64,000 bases of DNA from Nodosilinea sp. E11 (GTDB lineage Bacteria > Cyanobacteriota > Cyanobacteriia > Phormidesmidales > Phormidesmidaceae): contig NZ_CP136520.1 in the NCBI RefSeq assembly GCF_032813545.1, positions 2,040,001-2,104,000 of the forward strand. Direction: 5' to 3'. Made by a program: the position numbers and the translations under genes. Positions 36,761 through 45,398 of the stretch are shown piece after piece. Each line of letters starts with the position of its first letter. Position 1 is the first letter of the stretch. Below the pieces are notes generated by a model. That model was not told where the DNA came from. It did not search any database and saw nothing but the letters and a program-made list of their open reading frames with translations.

Positions 36761-37633
36761 CTATGCTTCCCCCGCCGGAGGCCACTCCAGCACCCATTGA
36801 CCCAGCATTCCAGTCCGAAAGTCATTGAGAATGCGCTTAGCAGTGCGTTCAGTATTGTCCTGAAATTTTTGGGCCGCCACCTGGGCTACAAAGCTCTCGC
36901 CAGTATAGTCATCCAAGGCTACGCCGTAGCGGGCTTGCAAAATGTCTTGGTAGTCACCAGGCGCATTGGTCTGCTGTAACCCTTTGAGCACATCTAAAAA
37001 AGCTGCCGCTGTGCGTTGGGTATCGTAGGCGGCTTCGCCAATATCGTCACAGATAGAGAGCTTCAGGGCCGCGTCTTGATCGTCCATGCGGGATGGAATT
37101 ACCCCTGGAGCATCGAGCAGATCTAGATCACCCGAGATACGAATCCACCGCAGTTGGCGGGTGATACCGGCGCGGCGAGCGCTAGCCACCACCTTGCGGT
37201 TCAGCAGGCGGTTAATCAACGCTGACTTACCTACGTTAGGGAAGCCAATCACCACGGCCCGAATGGGGCGGGGTTTCATGCCTCGGGCCTGACGGCGCTG
37301 GTTGACGGCATCACCCGCTGTTTGGGCGGCTTTGGCGATCGCCTTCACCCCCTTTCCCTGTTGCCCATCGGTGAAGTAAGGCACTTCTCCCTGCTGCCGA
37401 AACCAGGTCTCCCAGGCGGTGCGGGCCTCCGACGAAATCATATCGACCCGGTTGATCACCAGCACTCGAGGTTTGTCGCCCACCCAGACATCAACTTTAG
37501 GATGCCGGGTCGATAGGGGAATGCGGGCATCTCGCACCTCTAGCACCACATCCACGCGGTTGAGCTGATCGACTAAGGCCTTTTCTGCCTTGGCGATATG
37601 GCCGGGGTACCAGTGAATTTCGGGGGTGGACAT
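36761..37633 (-). CDS. ylqF: Ribosome biogenesis GTPase (YlqF/RbgA-like)
   Basis: The 290-residue protein is a circularly permuted GTPase that acts late in assembly of the 50S ribosomal subunit. In permuted order the motifs are G4 NRVDM, then G1 GFPNVGKSALINRL (P-loop), G2/G3 with DAPGVIPSR, and the N-terminal HWYPGHIAKAEKAL segment typical of YlqF. Length is normal. The protein is encoded after the DnaJ-like gene, and the start at 37633 is preceded by no strong Shine-Dalgarno. A family 2 repeat lies in the gap to the next gene. Confidence 0.92.
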   Translation of the reverse strand: MSTPEIHWYPGHIAKAEKALVDQLNRVDVVLEVRDARIPLSTRHPKVDVWVGDKPRVLVINRVDMISSEARTAWETWFRQQGEVPYFTDGQQGKGVKAIAKAAQTAGDAVNQRRQARGMKPRPIRAVVIGFPNVGKSALINRLLNRKVVASARRAGITRQLRWIRISGDLDLLDAPGVIPSRMDDQDAALKLSICDDIGEAAYDTQRTAAAFLDVLKGLQQTNAPGDYQDILQARYGVALDDYTGESFVAQVAAQKFQDNTERTAKRILNDFRTGMLGQWVLEWPPAGEA

Positions 37634-37690
37634 GGGTAGGGGAGAGGTAAGTGAGTAGGTCGCAAGGTGCGGGATGGGGAAGATGGGCCT

Positions 37691-37797
37691 GATACCAAAT
37701 CCGACCTACAAAACCCCGATTCGTAACCGGTACCGCGTAGGGGCATTGCAGTGCAATGCCCCTACAGATCGGGGATAGACAGATAAAAGTTGGTATG
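37691..37797. repeat. Family 2 inverted-end repeat, copy 3
   Basis: This 107-bp copy starts GATACCAAATCC and ends TTGGTAT, so ATACCAA/TTGGTAT are inverted tips. Inside are ACCCCGATTCG and AGATCGGGG, and a core hairpin TAGGGGCATTGCA/TGCAATGCCCCTA (perfect). Copy 4 at 62955 has the same plan, with a different core palindrome. Confidence 0.7.
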
Positions 37798-37856
37798 AGT
37801 ACATTGCCGTGCCACCCACCCATCAATCCTAGGGTGGATAAGGTCAAAAGGCGAGG

Positions 37857-38420
37857 TTATATTGACGCGCCGCCCTCTTCAACGGGCACATTACCAAGCG
37901 TCACCAGCGTTTCGTCGCACCAGGCGAGCCAGCTCGTCTCGTAATAAATACCGTTGCGCAGGGTGATGTATTGAAACTGCGCCGTCAGGGACATGGCTTC
38001 GGGATTGGCGAAATAGGTCCGCTCAATGTCTCGATAGGCCTCCAATGTCGCCTGATGCTGAGCACGCTCGTGCTCAAGGGTAGCCGCCATGGTAGCAGGG
38101 GGCACCAGGTAGCCCACAAATAGCTTCACCAGCAGGTCGTCTTTGGTCGGCGTGCATTTCGCCGGTTGAGCAATCCACTCTTTAAGGTAGGTCTGGCCCG
38201 CTGCGGTCAGGCGATAGAGCTTTTTATCCGGTTTGCCCGCCTGGGCGATCGCTTCAGCGGTCACCAGCCCTTGGTCTTCAAGCTTGGTGAGTTCTCGGTA
38301 GATCTGCTGGTGACTGGCGTGCCAGAAGAAGCCCACCGAACCGTCGAACTGCTTGGCCAGATCGTAACCGCTACAGGAGCGATCGGTTAGGGCAGAGAGA
38401 ATCGCGTGGGAGAGGGCCAT
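37857..38420 (-). CDS. PadR-family transcriptional regulator
   Basis: The 187-residue protein has a PadR winged HTH at about 5-80: ILSALTDRSCSGYDLAKQFDGSVGFFWHASHQQIYRELTKLEDQGLV, with LYRLTAAGQTYLKEWI as the wing. A long C-terminal dimer helix region follows (YFANPEAMSLTAQFQYITLRNGIYYETSWLAWCDE). It is divergent from a Coq4-like gene with ATGCA/TGCAT palindromes between them, so it probably represses both in response to an unknown small molecule. Length is typical of the PadR subfamily with an extended C-domain. Confidence 0.92.
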   Translation of the reverse strand: MALSHAILSALTDRSCSGYDLAKQFDGSVGFFWHASHQQIYRELTKLEDQGLVTAEAIAQAGKPDKKLYRLTAAGQTYLKEWIAQPAKCTPTKDDLLVKLFVGYLVPPATMAATLEHERAQHQATLEAYRDIERTYFANPEAMSLTAQFQYITLRNGIYYETSWLAWCDETLVTLGNVPVEEGGASI

Positions 38421-38460
38421 GGGGTTAAGTCACAAAACTAAATATACAAGCAGTTGACTA

Positions 38461-38525
38461 TGCACAAAGGTGCACATAGGATGAAATTATTAAATGCACT
38501 AAGTTGCATATTCACTCAGTTGCAT
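38461..38525. promoter_or_regulatory. Cluster of PadR-type operator palindromes
   Basis: Three sites lie in the divergent gap. TGCACAAAGGTGCA (38461-38474) and ATGCACTAAGTTGCAT (38494-38509) are inverted repeats. CACTMAGTTGCAT also occurs as a direct repeat at 38497-38509 and 38513-38525, spaced 16 bp. ATGC-8N-GCAT resembles the ATGT-8N-ACAT sites of PadR proteins. Confidence 0.65.
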
Positions 38526-38604
38526 TTCCATTGTGCCAGCTTTGGGTGGCTGCCCCTGTCCGCGATCGCATTTGTTCACGTCCTTTTCTGACTGGAGAAA
38601 CATC

Positions 38605-39261
38605 ATGATCAGCCGCATTCGGCCCTGCGCCAAGCCGCGTCAGCGACTGCCCCTGAACGGCATCAACTGGCCAGAACTCAGGGCGGCCTATCGCACCTTT
38701 TTGGGCAACCCTGCCGCAGGTATTCTGCATATTCTCGCTGCCGGACGCCACAGCCAGTGGCAGCGCTGGGTTGAAAACCGCCTAGAGCGGCAGGCCGCTC
38801 ATCTAGCCCATCGCCCGATTGCCGTCGATCTCGATACCCTGGTGCAGCTTCCCCCTGATACCCTGGGCGGAGCCTATGCCCGCCACATGCTCCGCTACGG
38901 GTTTAATCCGCAAGTCTTTACGACCGATGCGGCCCCTGGCGAAGGGCTGCGCCAGCGCACCGCCATCAGCCACGATATCTATCACATCTACACTGGCTTC
39001 GATGCCTCACCGATAGGTGAGTTTGGCGTGGCAGCCTACACGTTGGTACAGTATCGCGATCTGCTGAATGTGTTTGTGCTGTCGTTTGTGCCCCTCAGCC
39101 TGACCAACCCGTTGTGGACGGTGCCGCTGCTGCGAGCGCTGGGGCGCGGTTTTCGCATGGGAATGAAGGGCAGGGCTGCGATCGCCTACCCACCCGAACT
39201 TAACTGGGAGAAGCCATTGGCGATCGTTCGTCAGGAACTGGGGCTGGGGGAATTTTTCTAA
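38605..39261 (+). CDS. Coq4-like protein
   Basis: The 218-residue product belongs to the Coq4 family (known in eukaryotes for coenzyme Q biosynthesis, where it oxidatively decarboxylates the ring at C1). The metal motif HDIYHIYTGFDASPIGE fits HDxxH-x11-E exactly, at about residues 130-146. Other matching parts are LPPDTLGGAYARHMLRYGFNPQVF and EFGVAAYTLVQYRDLLNVFVLSF. ATG at 38605 is chosen for GGAG 9 bases upstream; an upstream in-frame ATG at 38533 lies in the operator region. Cyanobacteria lack ubiquinone, so the substrate may be a plastoquinone precursor or another ring. A Nostoc homologue has a solved structure, from memory. Confidence 0.88.
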   Translation: MISRIRPCAKPRQRLPLNGINWPELRAAYRTFLGNPAAGILHILAAGRHSQWQRWVENRLERQAAHLAHRPIAVDLDTLVQLPPDTLGGAYARHMLRYGFNPQVFTTDAAPGEGLRQRTAISHDIYHIYTGFDASPIGEFGVAAYTLVQYRDLLNVFVLSFVPLSLTNPLWTVPLLRALGRGFRMGMKGRAAIAYPPELNWEKPLAIVRQELGLGEFF

Positions 39262-39349
39262 AGTCTATGCCCACCCTACGGGCTACTTTTGAAGGCTGCG
39301 ACGATAAATGGGGCAGGGTGATCTGAGTGAGGCTGGAGATTTTGGTGGG

Positions 39350-39412
39350 CAGTGCCCACCCTACCCGCGCCCCATGTACTCACCCACTCATCCACCCACC
39401 TACCCATCCATC
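39350..39412. repeat. GTGGGCAGTGCCCAC palindrome and CCAYCCACC-rich tract
   Basis: GGTGGGCAGTGCCCACC (about 39353-39369) is a palindrome that also occurs within repeats at 47087 and 55028 and in variant form at 10307. A degenerate tract of CCACYCA/CCATCC units (about 39374-39412) resembles the octamers in mfd. Neither codes for protein here. Confidence 0.5.
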
Positions 39413-39419
39413 TCTTTCC

Positions 39420-39824
39420 CTAGGGAATAATCAGCACGGGGCAGGGCGACAGGTTAATCACCCGCATGGTCACGCTCTCATTCTGCACGTCTTCGATCAG
39501 ACCTACGCCCCGACAACCCATGACAATCAGGTCAGCGTTGAGTTCATCGGCCACATCGCAGATCACAAAGGCGGGCTGTCCTTCCCGCTCAACCACTTCA
39601 GTATCAATACTTTGGGCCGCAAACAGGGCCTTGGCCTGCCCCAGCAGCTTAGCCACGGCCTCGGGAGATGACTGGGCCGAAGGCTGACTCGCCTCGTCGC
39701 GAGGCTCTACCACCGACAGCAAAACTAGCCGACTCCGGTGAGTGTTGACCAGTTCGGCCACCTTAGGAGCCGCCTGCTGCGCCTCAGAACTCATATCGAT
39801 GGGAAATAAAACCGTCTTGAACAT
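39420..39824 (-). CDS. Universal stress protein (UspA family)
   Basis: The 134-residue protein has the UspA fold. MFKTVLFPIDMSSEAQQAAPKVAELV begins the first strand (ATG at 39824; a longer in-frame start would add a non-family N-terminus). LIVMGCRGVGLIEDVQNESVTMRVINLSPCPVLIIP is the C-terminal signature and includes the nucleotide-binding G-x2-G pattern (GCRGVG). It probably binds ATP and acts in the cytoplasm under stress. It is divergent from pgk, 183 bases away. Confidence 0.92.
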   Translation of the reverse strand: MFKTVLFPIDMSSEAQQAAPKVAELVNTHRSRLVLLSVVEPRDEASQPSAQSSPEAVAKLLGQAKALFAAQSIDTEVVEREGQPAFVICDVADELNADLIVMGCRGVGLIEDVQNESVTMRVINLSPCPVLIIP

Positions 39825-40007
39825 GGCGTATCGAAGGGAACTCACACTCCGGTAAAATGAGGTCGGCCTTAGGTAATTATTACGACAGACAGAGTCGCTG
39901 GGCCGTTTCCCCAAATCTACCTTAGTCAAGGTTGGGGCCGCTGCCATCGGTGCGCTGCATAACGTAATAAATACAGAGACTTAAACCAGTTTTAGGAGGT
40001 ATATACA

Positions 40008-41213
40008 GTGGTTAAAAAATCGGTGGCGAGCCTGACGGCAGCCGACCTTTCGGGGAAGCGGGTATTGGTGCGGGCTGACTTCAACGTGCCCCTTGACGAC
40101 CAGGGTGCCATTACCGACGACACCCGGATCCGGGCTGCCCTGCCCACCATTCAAGACCTGACTGGTAAAGGGGCCAAGGTCATTCTCACCAGCCACTTTG
40201 GCCGGCCTAAGGCCCAGGTGGTCGAGAGCATGCGCCTGACGCCTGTAGCCCAGCGCCTCAGCGAGTTGCTTGGCCAAGAGGTGATCAAGTGCGACGACTG
40301 CATTGGTGATGAGGTCGCCGCTGCCGTGGGTGCAATGGAAAATGGCCAGGTGGCTCTGCTCGAAAACGTGCGGTTCTACGCCGGTGAAGAGGCCAACGAC
40401 CCCGAATTTGCCAAGGCTCTAGCCGCCAACGCCGATCTGTATGTCAACGATGCCTTTGGCACGGCTCACCGCGCCCACGCCTCTACCGAGGGGGTGACCA
40501 AATACCTCAGCCCCTCCGTGGCGGGCTACCTGATTGAGAAAGAGCTTCAGTATCTACAGGCGGCGATCGAGAATCCCCAGAAGCCCCTAGCGGCGATCAT
40601 CGGCGGCTCTAAGGTCTCTAGCAAAATTGGCGTGATCGAGACCCTGCTCGACAAAGTTGACAAACTGCTGATCGGCGGCGGCATGATCTTCACCTTCTAC
40701 AAGGCACGCGGTCTAGCGGTGGGCAAGTCACTGGTGGAAGAAGACAAGCTGGAGTTGGCCAAGTCGCTCGAAGCCAAGGCCAAGGAAAAAGGCGTTGACC
40801 TGCTGCTGCCCACCGATGTGGTGCTAGCTGACAACTTTGCCCCCGACGCCAACAGCCAAACCGTCAGCGTCGAAGCGATCCCTGACGGCTGGATGGGCCT
40901 CGACATTGGCCCCGACTCGATCAAGGTGTTCCAAGATGCGCTGAAGCAGTGCAAGTCGGTGATTTGGAACGGCCCCATGGGCGTATTTGAGTTTGACAAG
41001 TTTGCAGCCGGTACCGAGGCGATCGCCCACACCCTGGCCGATCTCACTGGTCAGGGCGTCACCACCATCATTGGCGGCGGCGACTCGGTGGCAGCAGTCG
41101 AGAAAGTGGGCGTGGCTGAGAAAATGAGCCACATTTCTACTGGCGGCGGCGCTAGCCTAGAGCTGCTCGAAGGCAAGGAGCTACCCGGCATCGCTGCTCT
41201 AGATGAAGCCTAG
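40008..41213 (+). CDS. pgk: Phosphoglycerate kinase
   Basis: PGK makes ATP and 3-phosphoglycerate from 1,3-bisphosphoglycerate in glycolysis, and the reverse in the Calvin cycle. The 401-residue product shows [21 protein letters not shown] at the N-terminal signature, [32 protein letters not shown], and the C-terminal nucleotide site [15 protein letters not shown] and [10 protein letters not shown] with [11 protein letters not shown]. The start is a GTG at 40008 with AGGAGGT at optimal distance. A strong bidirectional hairpin follows at 41285. The gene is single-copy in the window. Confidence 0.97.
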   Translation: MVKKSVASLTAADLSGKRVLVRADFNVPLDDQGAITDDTRIRAALPTIQDLTGKGAKVILTSHFGRPKAQVVESMRLTPVAQRLSELLGQEVIKCDDCIGDEVAAAVGAMENGQVALLENVRFYAGEEANDPEFAKALAANADLYVNDAFGTAHRAHASTEGVTKYLSPSVAGYLIEKELQYLQAAIENPQKPLAAIIGGSKVSSKIGVIETLLDKVDKLLIGGGMIFTFYKARGLAVGKSLVEEDKLELAKSLEAKAKEKGVDLLLPTDVVLADNFAPDANSQTVSVEAIPDGWMGLDIGPDSIKVFQDALKQCKSVIWNGPMGVFEFDKFAAGTEAIAHTLADLTGQGVTTIIGGGDSVAAVEKVGVAEKMSHISTGGGASLELLEGKELPGIAALDEA

Positions 41214-41284
41214 AGCCAGCGGGACGCTGAATCGATTCGGGTAGGAATACTGTCTCTACCCGGTGCTTCACCCAATTCAAGGCC

Positions 41285-41333
41285 AAGCCAAGCTGTGAAA
41301 GTTTTCCAGTGGAAAACCTTTACAGCTTGGCTT
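41285..41333. terminator. Bidirectional terminator between pgk and a glycosyltransferase gene
   Basis: AAGCCAAGCTGT (41285-41296) pairs with ACAGCTTGGCTT (41322-41333), and inner segments TTTTCC/GGAAAA extend the stem. It lies between convergent genes, with TTTGGTTTA on one side. It probably ends both transcripts. Confidence 0.8.
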
Positions 41334-41337
41334 TGGT

Positions 41338-42573
41338 TTAGATTGGCTCGGTAAAAGATGGATTTTGGGGAGCTGGATCTGAGCCTTTCTGCCCCCAGAA
41401 CAGCAAAAAGTGATCTACCTGATCAATGGATTTTAAATACCAAAACACTACCACCATCGGCAATACGTAGCGATCCCAGGGATGAGCTTTGACCATAATG
41501 ACAGCGTTGAACAGGATCAAAAGGCCCGTTAAATTGGGCCTGGCGAACCGCACACAGGTCAGCAGAGACAGGATGTAGTAAAACCCCCAGCTTAGGACGC
41601 TATAAGGTAGCATTTCTGCCAGTTTCTTGACATTGCCGCTGGCCAATTCTTGGGGTGGAAAGACCAGCATAAATAATAGTAGGCCCAAGGCAAGGATGCC
41701 AACTCTATACTTTTGCTGATCCCATTGATGACTTAAAGCGCGCAGGTGAGCGCGGGGATTGAACAAGATAAATTCTGGAATAACAATATAAAGACCGATG
41801 AAGGAGAGGTAGTGAATTGCTCCCCCTAGCTCTACTCCCCAGATAGTTTGTTGCACATCAGGGGCAGACCTGATCTCCAAAGCCATTTCGGGGGCCAGCC
41901 CCTGGAAGAGATAAAACCAGAAAAATAGGGAACAAGACGCCACTAAGGGCAAAATCCAGTGCCTTTGGGCAGGCCAATCAATGCGATTAGTCTGCCTTAC
42001 TCTAGAGGTGGCCCTGATCAATTCGTAGGTTGCGATCGCCGCTGGAAAGGCAACCATATATTGCCGAGTCGCAATCGCCAAAATAAAGGCTAAACAGCTC
42101 CAGCCAGACCGATTGCGAACATAGCCCATCGTACCCAGTAGAACCCAAAAGCAGGCGAGCATCTCGGTGTAAAGTCGCCCGCTTAGCCATAGATAGTAGG
42201 GACAGAGGAAGAGACCAATCAGGCATACAATGGCTCGCCCACCTTTGTCTTTAGTCGGCCAACCAATGATAAATACCATCGCGATCGATAGCACCAGGTT
42301 GAATAACCGACCAGCCCAGATTCCTTGACCGAACAAGTATTCTAATAAACCGAAAAGTATAAAGGGTAACGGAGTATTAAGCTCCTTATAATCCCTCAGA
42401 TCACTCAAGCTAGGCAGAAGGCGATCGCTAAAAGATAGGCTGGTGTCCCAGAAGGTTTCTTCATCCCACCAGTAAGGCCCTCTGAGCCCATCTAGCCAGG
42501 CTATTAGAGCTAAATAGAGGACCGTGATACTAAGCAAAAATAAGAATTTTTGTTGAGTATGAGTGAGTTGCAT
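41338..42573 (-). CDS. Membrane glycosyltransferase, GT-C type
   Basis: The 411-residue protein has about ten hydrophobic helices. The first periplasmic loop carries GPYWWDEETFWDTSLSF, where the acidic WWDEE cluster resembles the Asp/Glu motif of GT-C enzymes (PMT, ArnT, ALG10-like) that use lipid-linked sugars. LNTPLPFILFGLLEYLFGQGIWAGRLFNLV and LWLSGRLYTEMLACFWVLLGTMG fit further GT-C helices. It may add a sugar to an exported polysaccharide or lipid. No other cell-wall gene cluster is nearby except the GT2 gene 230 bases away. The exact family and substrate are uncertain. Confidence 0.7.
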   Translation of the reverse strand: MQLTHTQQKFLFLLSITVLYLALIAWLDGLRGPYWWDEETFWDTSLSFSDRLLPSLSDLRDYKELNTPLPFILFGLLEYLFGQGIWAGRLFNLVLSIAMVFIIGWPTKDKGGRAIVCLIGLFLCPYYLWLSGRLYTEMLACFWVLLGTMGYVRNRSGWSCLAFILAIATRQYMVAFPAAIATYELIRATSRVRQTNRIDWPAQRHWILPLVASCSLFFWFYLFQGLAPEMALEIRSAPDVQQTIWGVELGGAIHYLSFIGLYIVIPEFILFNPRAHLRALSHQWDQQKYRVGILALGLLLFMLVFPPQELASGNVKKLAEMLPYSVLSWGFYYILSLLTCVRFARPNLTGLLILFNAVIMVKAHPWDRYVLPMVVVFWYLKSIDQVDHFLLFWGQKGSDPAPQNPSFTEPI

Positions 42574-42804
42574 GGCTGTAGAACTCGGCTAATCTTAGGG
42601 AAGTACAAATATGCGATATGCGAAATACAAATGCCCCTGATACCGAAGCTAGGTAGAAGGTATAGACGTTGGGGTAACAGGCCGTTGCTGACAATATTTT
42701 TGAGAAGCAGTAAAGTTTAAGTTCTGGGAAGCAGTCTGTCGATAGATAGCCATAAAACAGGTACGCAATTTTTTCTACAGGTCAACACTGGTCTAAACCA
42801 GTTT

Positions 42805-43746
42805 TTAATCTCGACAGGCCGTGCCGCCCAGTTTTAACCTCACAATTTCAACCGCGCTAACATAGCGCACTAGCACCATCACTAACGTCACTTTCAGCTT
42901 TTGCCCTAGGCCCTGCAACCGGCGGTCAAACAGAGCATTCACCGCAAAGGCAACCGGCGGTATCAAGTTTTGCCCTAGCGCCTTGAGAAACACTACCTGG
43001 CGCTGCCCCAGGGTTTCAGCCTGCCTGAGATGAAGGGCGTAGCGTCCCCCGGTCAGACGCTGCGTCCGTTTAATTAGCTCTCTAAACGACGATCGGGTGG
43101 GGTGCAGCACCACCGCTGCCTCGGCATAGCACTGGGGATACCCCTGGCTATACACCCGCTGCCCCCATTCCAGATCTCCGTGGGACTTGAGCTGTGCGTT
43201 AAACAGACCCACCCGGTCAAACACACATCGCCAGGTCAACATATTGGCTGTAGCCCCGCCATGAAACTGTTGCAGCAGCAGTTCTTGGGGAAACGCTGTA
43301 ATACTTTCGTATAAATCCACTGGGGTTAGGTAGGCGGGGTTGGCAAAAAACACCTCTACTCTGCCCACCACCTGACCAGGCTGGGGCATGTGCTGCAACT
43401 GTTCTACCCCACGCTGGAGCCAATCGTCAGCCGGAATACAATCGGCATCGGTAAACGCAATCACGTCGCCCACCGCTACCGCCAACCCCCGGTTTCGAGC
43501 CGCGTAGGATCCGGGTGTGGCTTCAAAAGCTAGGGTGGCGTTGCGGTAAGGGGCGATCGCAGCCTTGACCCCATCGACCTGATCAGAGCCATTATCGACC
43601 ACAACAATTTCGTAACGAGTCACCGGATAGGTTTGACGGGCCAGAGCCGCCAGACAATCTTTCAGCCGATCGCCGTCGTTAAACACCGGAATAACGACCG
43701 ACACCATGGGATTCAACGTATCATCCACTCTGCTCACTGGACGCAA
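42805..43746 (-). CDS. Family 2 glycosyltransferase
   Basis: The 313-residue protein has a GT-A fold. MVSVVIPVFNDGDRLKDCLAALARQTYP, EIVVVDNGSDQV (donor binding) and AFTDADCIPADDWLQRGVEQL with the DAD (DxD) metal motif at about residue 100 are typical of GT2 enzymes, and GDLEWGQRVYSQGYP provides the catalytic-base/acceptor ED-like region. The C-terminus has basic amphipathic helices. The best start may be the Met before VSVVIPVF (residue 14, 43707). It probably uses a nucleotide sugar in the cytoplasm; the acceptor is unknown. Confidence 0.9.
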   Translation of the reverse strand: MRPVSRVDDTLNPMVSVVIPVFNDGDRLKDCLAALARQTYPVTRYEIVVVDNGSDQVDGVKAAIAPYRNATLAFEATPGSYAARNRGLAVAVGDVIAFTDADCIPADDWLQRGVEQLQHMPQPGQVVGRVEVFFANPAYLTPVDLYESITAFPQELLLQQFHGGATANMLTWRCVFDRVGLFNAQLKSHGDLEWGQRVYSQGYPQCYAEAAVVLHPTRSSFRELIKRTQRLTGGRYALHLRQAETLGQRQVVFLKALGQNLIPPVAFAVNALFDRRLQGLGQKLKVTLVMVLVRYVSAVEIVRLKLGGTACRD

Positions 43747-44161
43747 CCTCAGGCAACCATACAGTTTTCATAGTACGACCGCTCCACATTCACATCCCTT
43801 AGGCCGGCCCCCAGGCAAACAGTACCTGCACCCCGAGATTTCTGTCACCTGCCATGAGCCGTCGCGATCGCCGTCGGCCACCACAAGCATTTCATCCGAC
43901 AGGCAGGCACTATGAGCCAATGGATGTTCCGATTTCATAGGTCACGTGCAGTTACTTACAAACTGTAGGCAGTCAGCAGAAGTAATGACTAGCAATGGCT
44001 CGGGATTTTCACAGGAAATTTATGAAGCCCGCGCCCAGTCACCGTGAGCAGTACGGGCCTGAGCTAGCGTAGAACTGACGCCAAACAGGATGAGATTCTA
44101 AACCTTTAACTGTCCCGTCGCCTGCCCTGGAAAGCAGCGGTACCTGTGGCTCAAGCCGCCC
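43747..44161. other. 415-base intergenic region with no recognised gene
   Basis: The gap separates the GT2 gene start from the AI-2E transporter's stop; both genes are on the minus strand. The sequence lacks a strong terminator, repeat or conserved RNA that I could see. It should contain the GT2 promoter. Confidence 0.4.
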
Positions 44162-45271
44162 TCAGGATTCACTCTGCGATAACTCATAATCTGGGGGCAT
44201 TACCGTCTCAGTCTCAACATCAAGGCTGAGCTGATAGTCGGTCGGTTTATCTAACACATCAACAATCCAAGCTTCTTCAATCCAGGTTTTGCAGACTACA
44301 GCCAGAGGCAGGGCCAGCACTAGCCCCAGTGGCCCTAGAAACGTGGCAAAAAAGATCTGAGAAATCAGCGTAGCAGCAGGCAACAGCGCCACCTGCTTCT
44401 GCATCACCATGGGCGCAAACCAGTAGCTCTCTACGTTTTGAATCAACACGTAGAGCACAATTACCGCCAAGGCCGTGCCCGGCGACTGCAATAGCGCCAC
44501 AAACACCGGAAACACCGCACTCAGGGCCGGCCCCAGGTTAGGAATGAAGTTAAACAACCCCGCCAGCACAGCATGGGCAAAGGCGTAGGGCACCTTCAGC
44601 AAAACCAGCCCAGTAAAGCTAATCATCGCCACAAACATCGAGTTTAAGGCAACTCCCCCCAGCCAAAACATCAGCGATCGTTCGCACTTAGTCAAAATTT
44701 CGTCGGCCCGACGGCGGTAGCTCGATGGAAACATCCTCAGCAGCAACTGTCGGTAGGCCGTGGGGTTGGCCAGCATCATCAGGGTGAGCACCAGCAGCAG
44801 CAACAGCTGCAATAAAATGGCCACCGAGCTTGAAAAGAAAGTTAGAAAATTGCCAAATACCGTAGAGCCAATCGACGTGGCCTGACGCAGTAGGTCGGGC
44901 AGGGCCGGCAACAGCCGCAAATCTTGATCGGGAAACCAATCGGGGGGGCTGGCTTGAAACGCGTCGAACCATTCTCCTAGGCGGTCAAACCCTTTGGGGG
45001 TCAACAGCAGCAGTTGCTGAAACTGACTGACAAACAGCGGCAGCACCAACCCCAGAAAGATGACTCCCCCTAAAAGCACCAAGGCCGCCGTAACCAACAC
45101 CGATCGCTGCCGAGGCCAGCCATAGACCCGTGAGAAAAATCGCACTAGGCTATTGAGGGCAATGGTAATCACCACCGCCGCAAAAATTAGCAACACAATC
45201 TGGCGAAATTGCCACAGGATAACGAGGGCAATGCCCAGGGCAGCCAGGTTGAGCCAGTCGGTTAGCTTCAC
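44162..45271 (-). CDS. AI-2E family transporter (PerM/TqsA-like)
   Basis: The 369-residue protein is a membrane permease of the AI-2E family with about seven to eight helices: two at the N-terminus, a large soluble loop (about 75-190) and a cluster from 205 to 330. SLMFWLGGVALNSMFVAMISFTGLVLLKVPYAFAHAVLAGLFNFIPNLGPALSAVFPVFVALLQSP is the signature segment. ATFLGPLGLVLALPLAVVCKTWIEEAW follows. The C-terminal tail is acidic. Family members export small molecules or act as Na+/H+ antiporters; the substrate cannot be predicted. It is divergent from pcyA. Confidence 0.9.
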   Translation of the reverse strand: MKLTDWLNLAALGIALVILWQFRQIVLLIFAAVVITIALNSLVRFFSRVYGWPRQRSVLVTAALVLLGGVIFLGLVLPLFVSQFQQLLLLTPKGFDRLGEWFDAFQASPPDWFPDQDLRLLPALPDLLRQATSIGSTVFGNFLTFFSSSVAILLQLLLLLVLTLMMLANPTAYRQLLLRMFPSSYRRRADEILTKCERSLMFWLGGVALNSMFVAMISFTGLVLLKVPYAFAHAVLAGLFNFIPNLGPALSAVFPVFVALLQSPGTALAVIVLYVLIQNVESYWFAPMVMQKQVALLPAATLISQIFFATFLGPLGLVLALPLAVVCKTWIEEAWIVDVLDKPTDYQLSLDVETETVMPPDYELSQSES

Positions 45272-45398
45272 AGCGGTGACACCTTAAAAACAGTTGATTA
45301 CCCTTACAACAAATTGTAGCCGGGTGAACCCTAGAGAAGTCTAGTACGCCCGCTGAGGCTGGTATGCTGGGAGTCTAATTTTTATTACTTTGGGTGTC

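Noticed and set aside
39374-39412. A possible CRISPR array in the CCAYCCACC tract
   Set aside because: The units are short, degenerate and contiguous without spacers, unlike a repeat-spacer array.
42780-42804. Small CTGGT/ACCAG hairpin with T-run near the GT2 gene stop
   Set aside because: The T-run lies on the wrong side for the minus-strand GT2 transcript and the stem is only five pairs.
43706-43915. A 69-codon plus-strand frame in the GT2 upstream gap
   Set aside because: No ribosome binding site, no domain, and it overlaps the GT2 gene's 5' end on the other strand.
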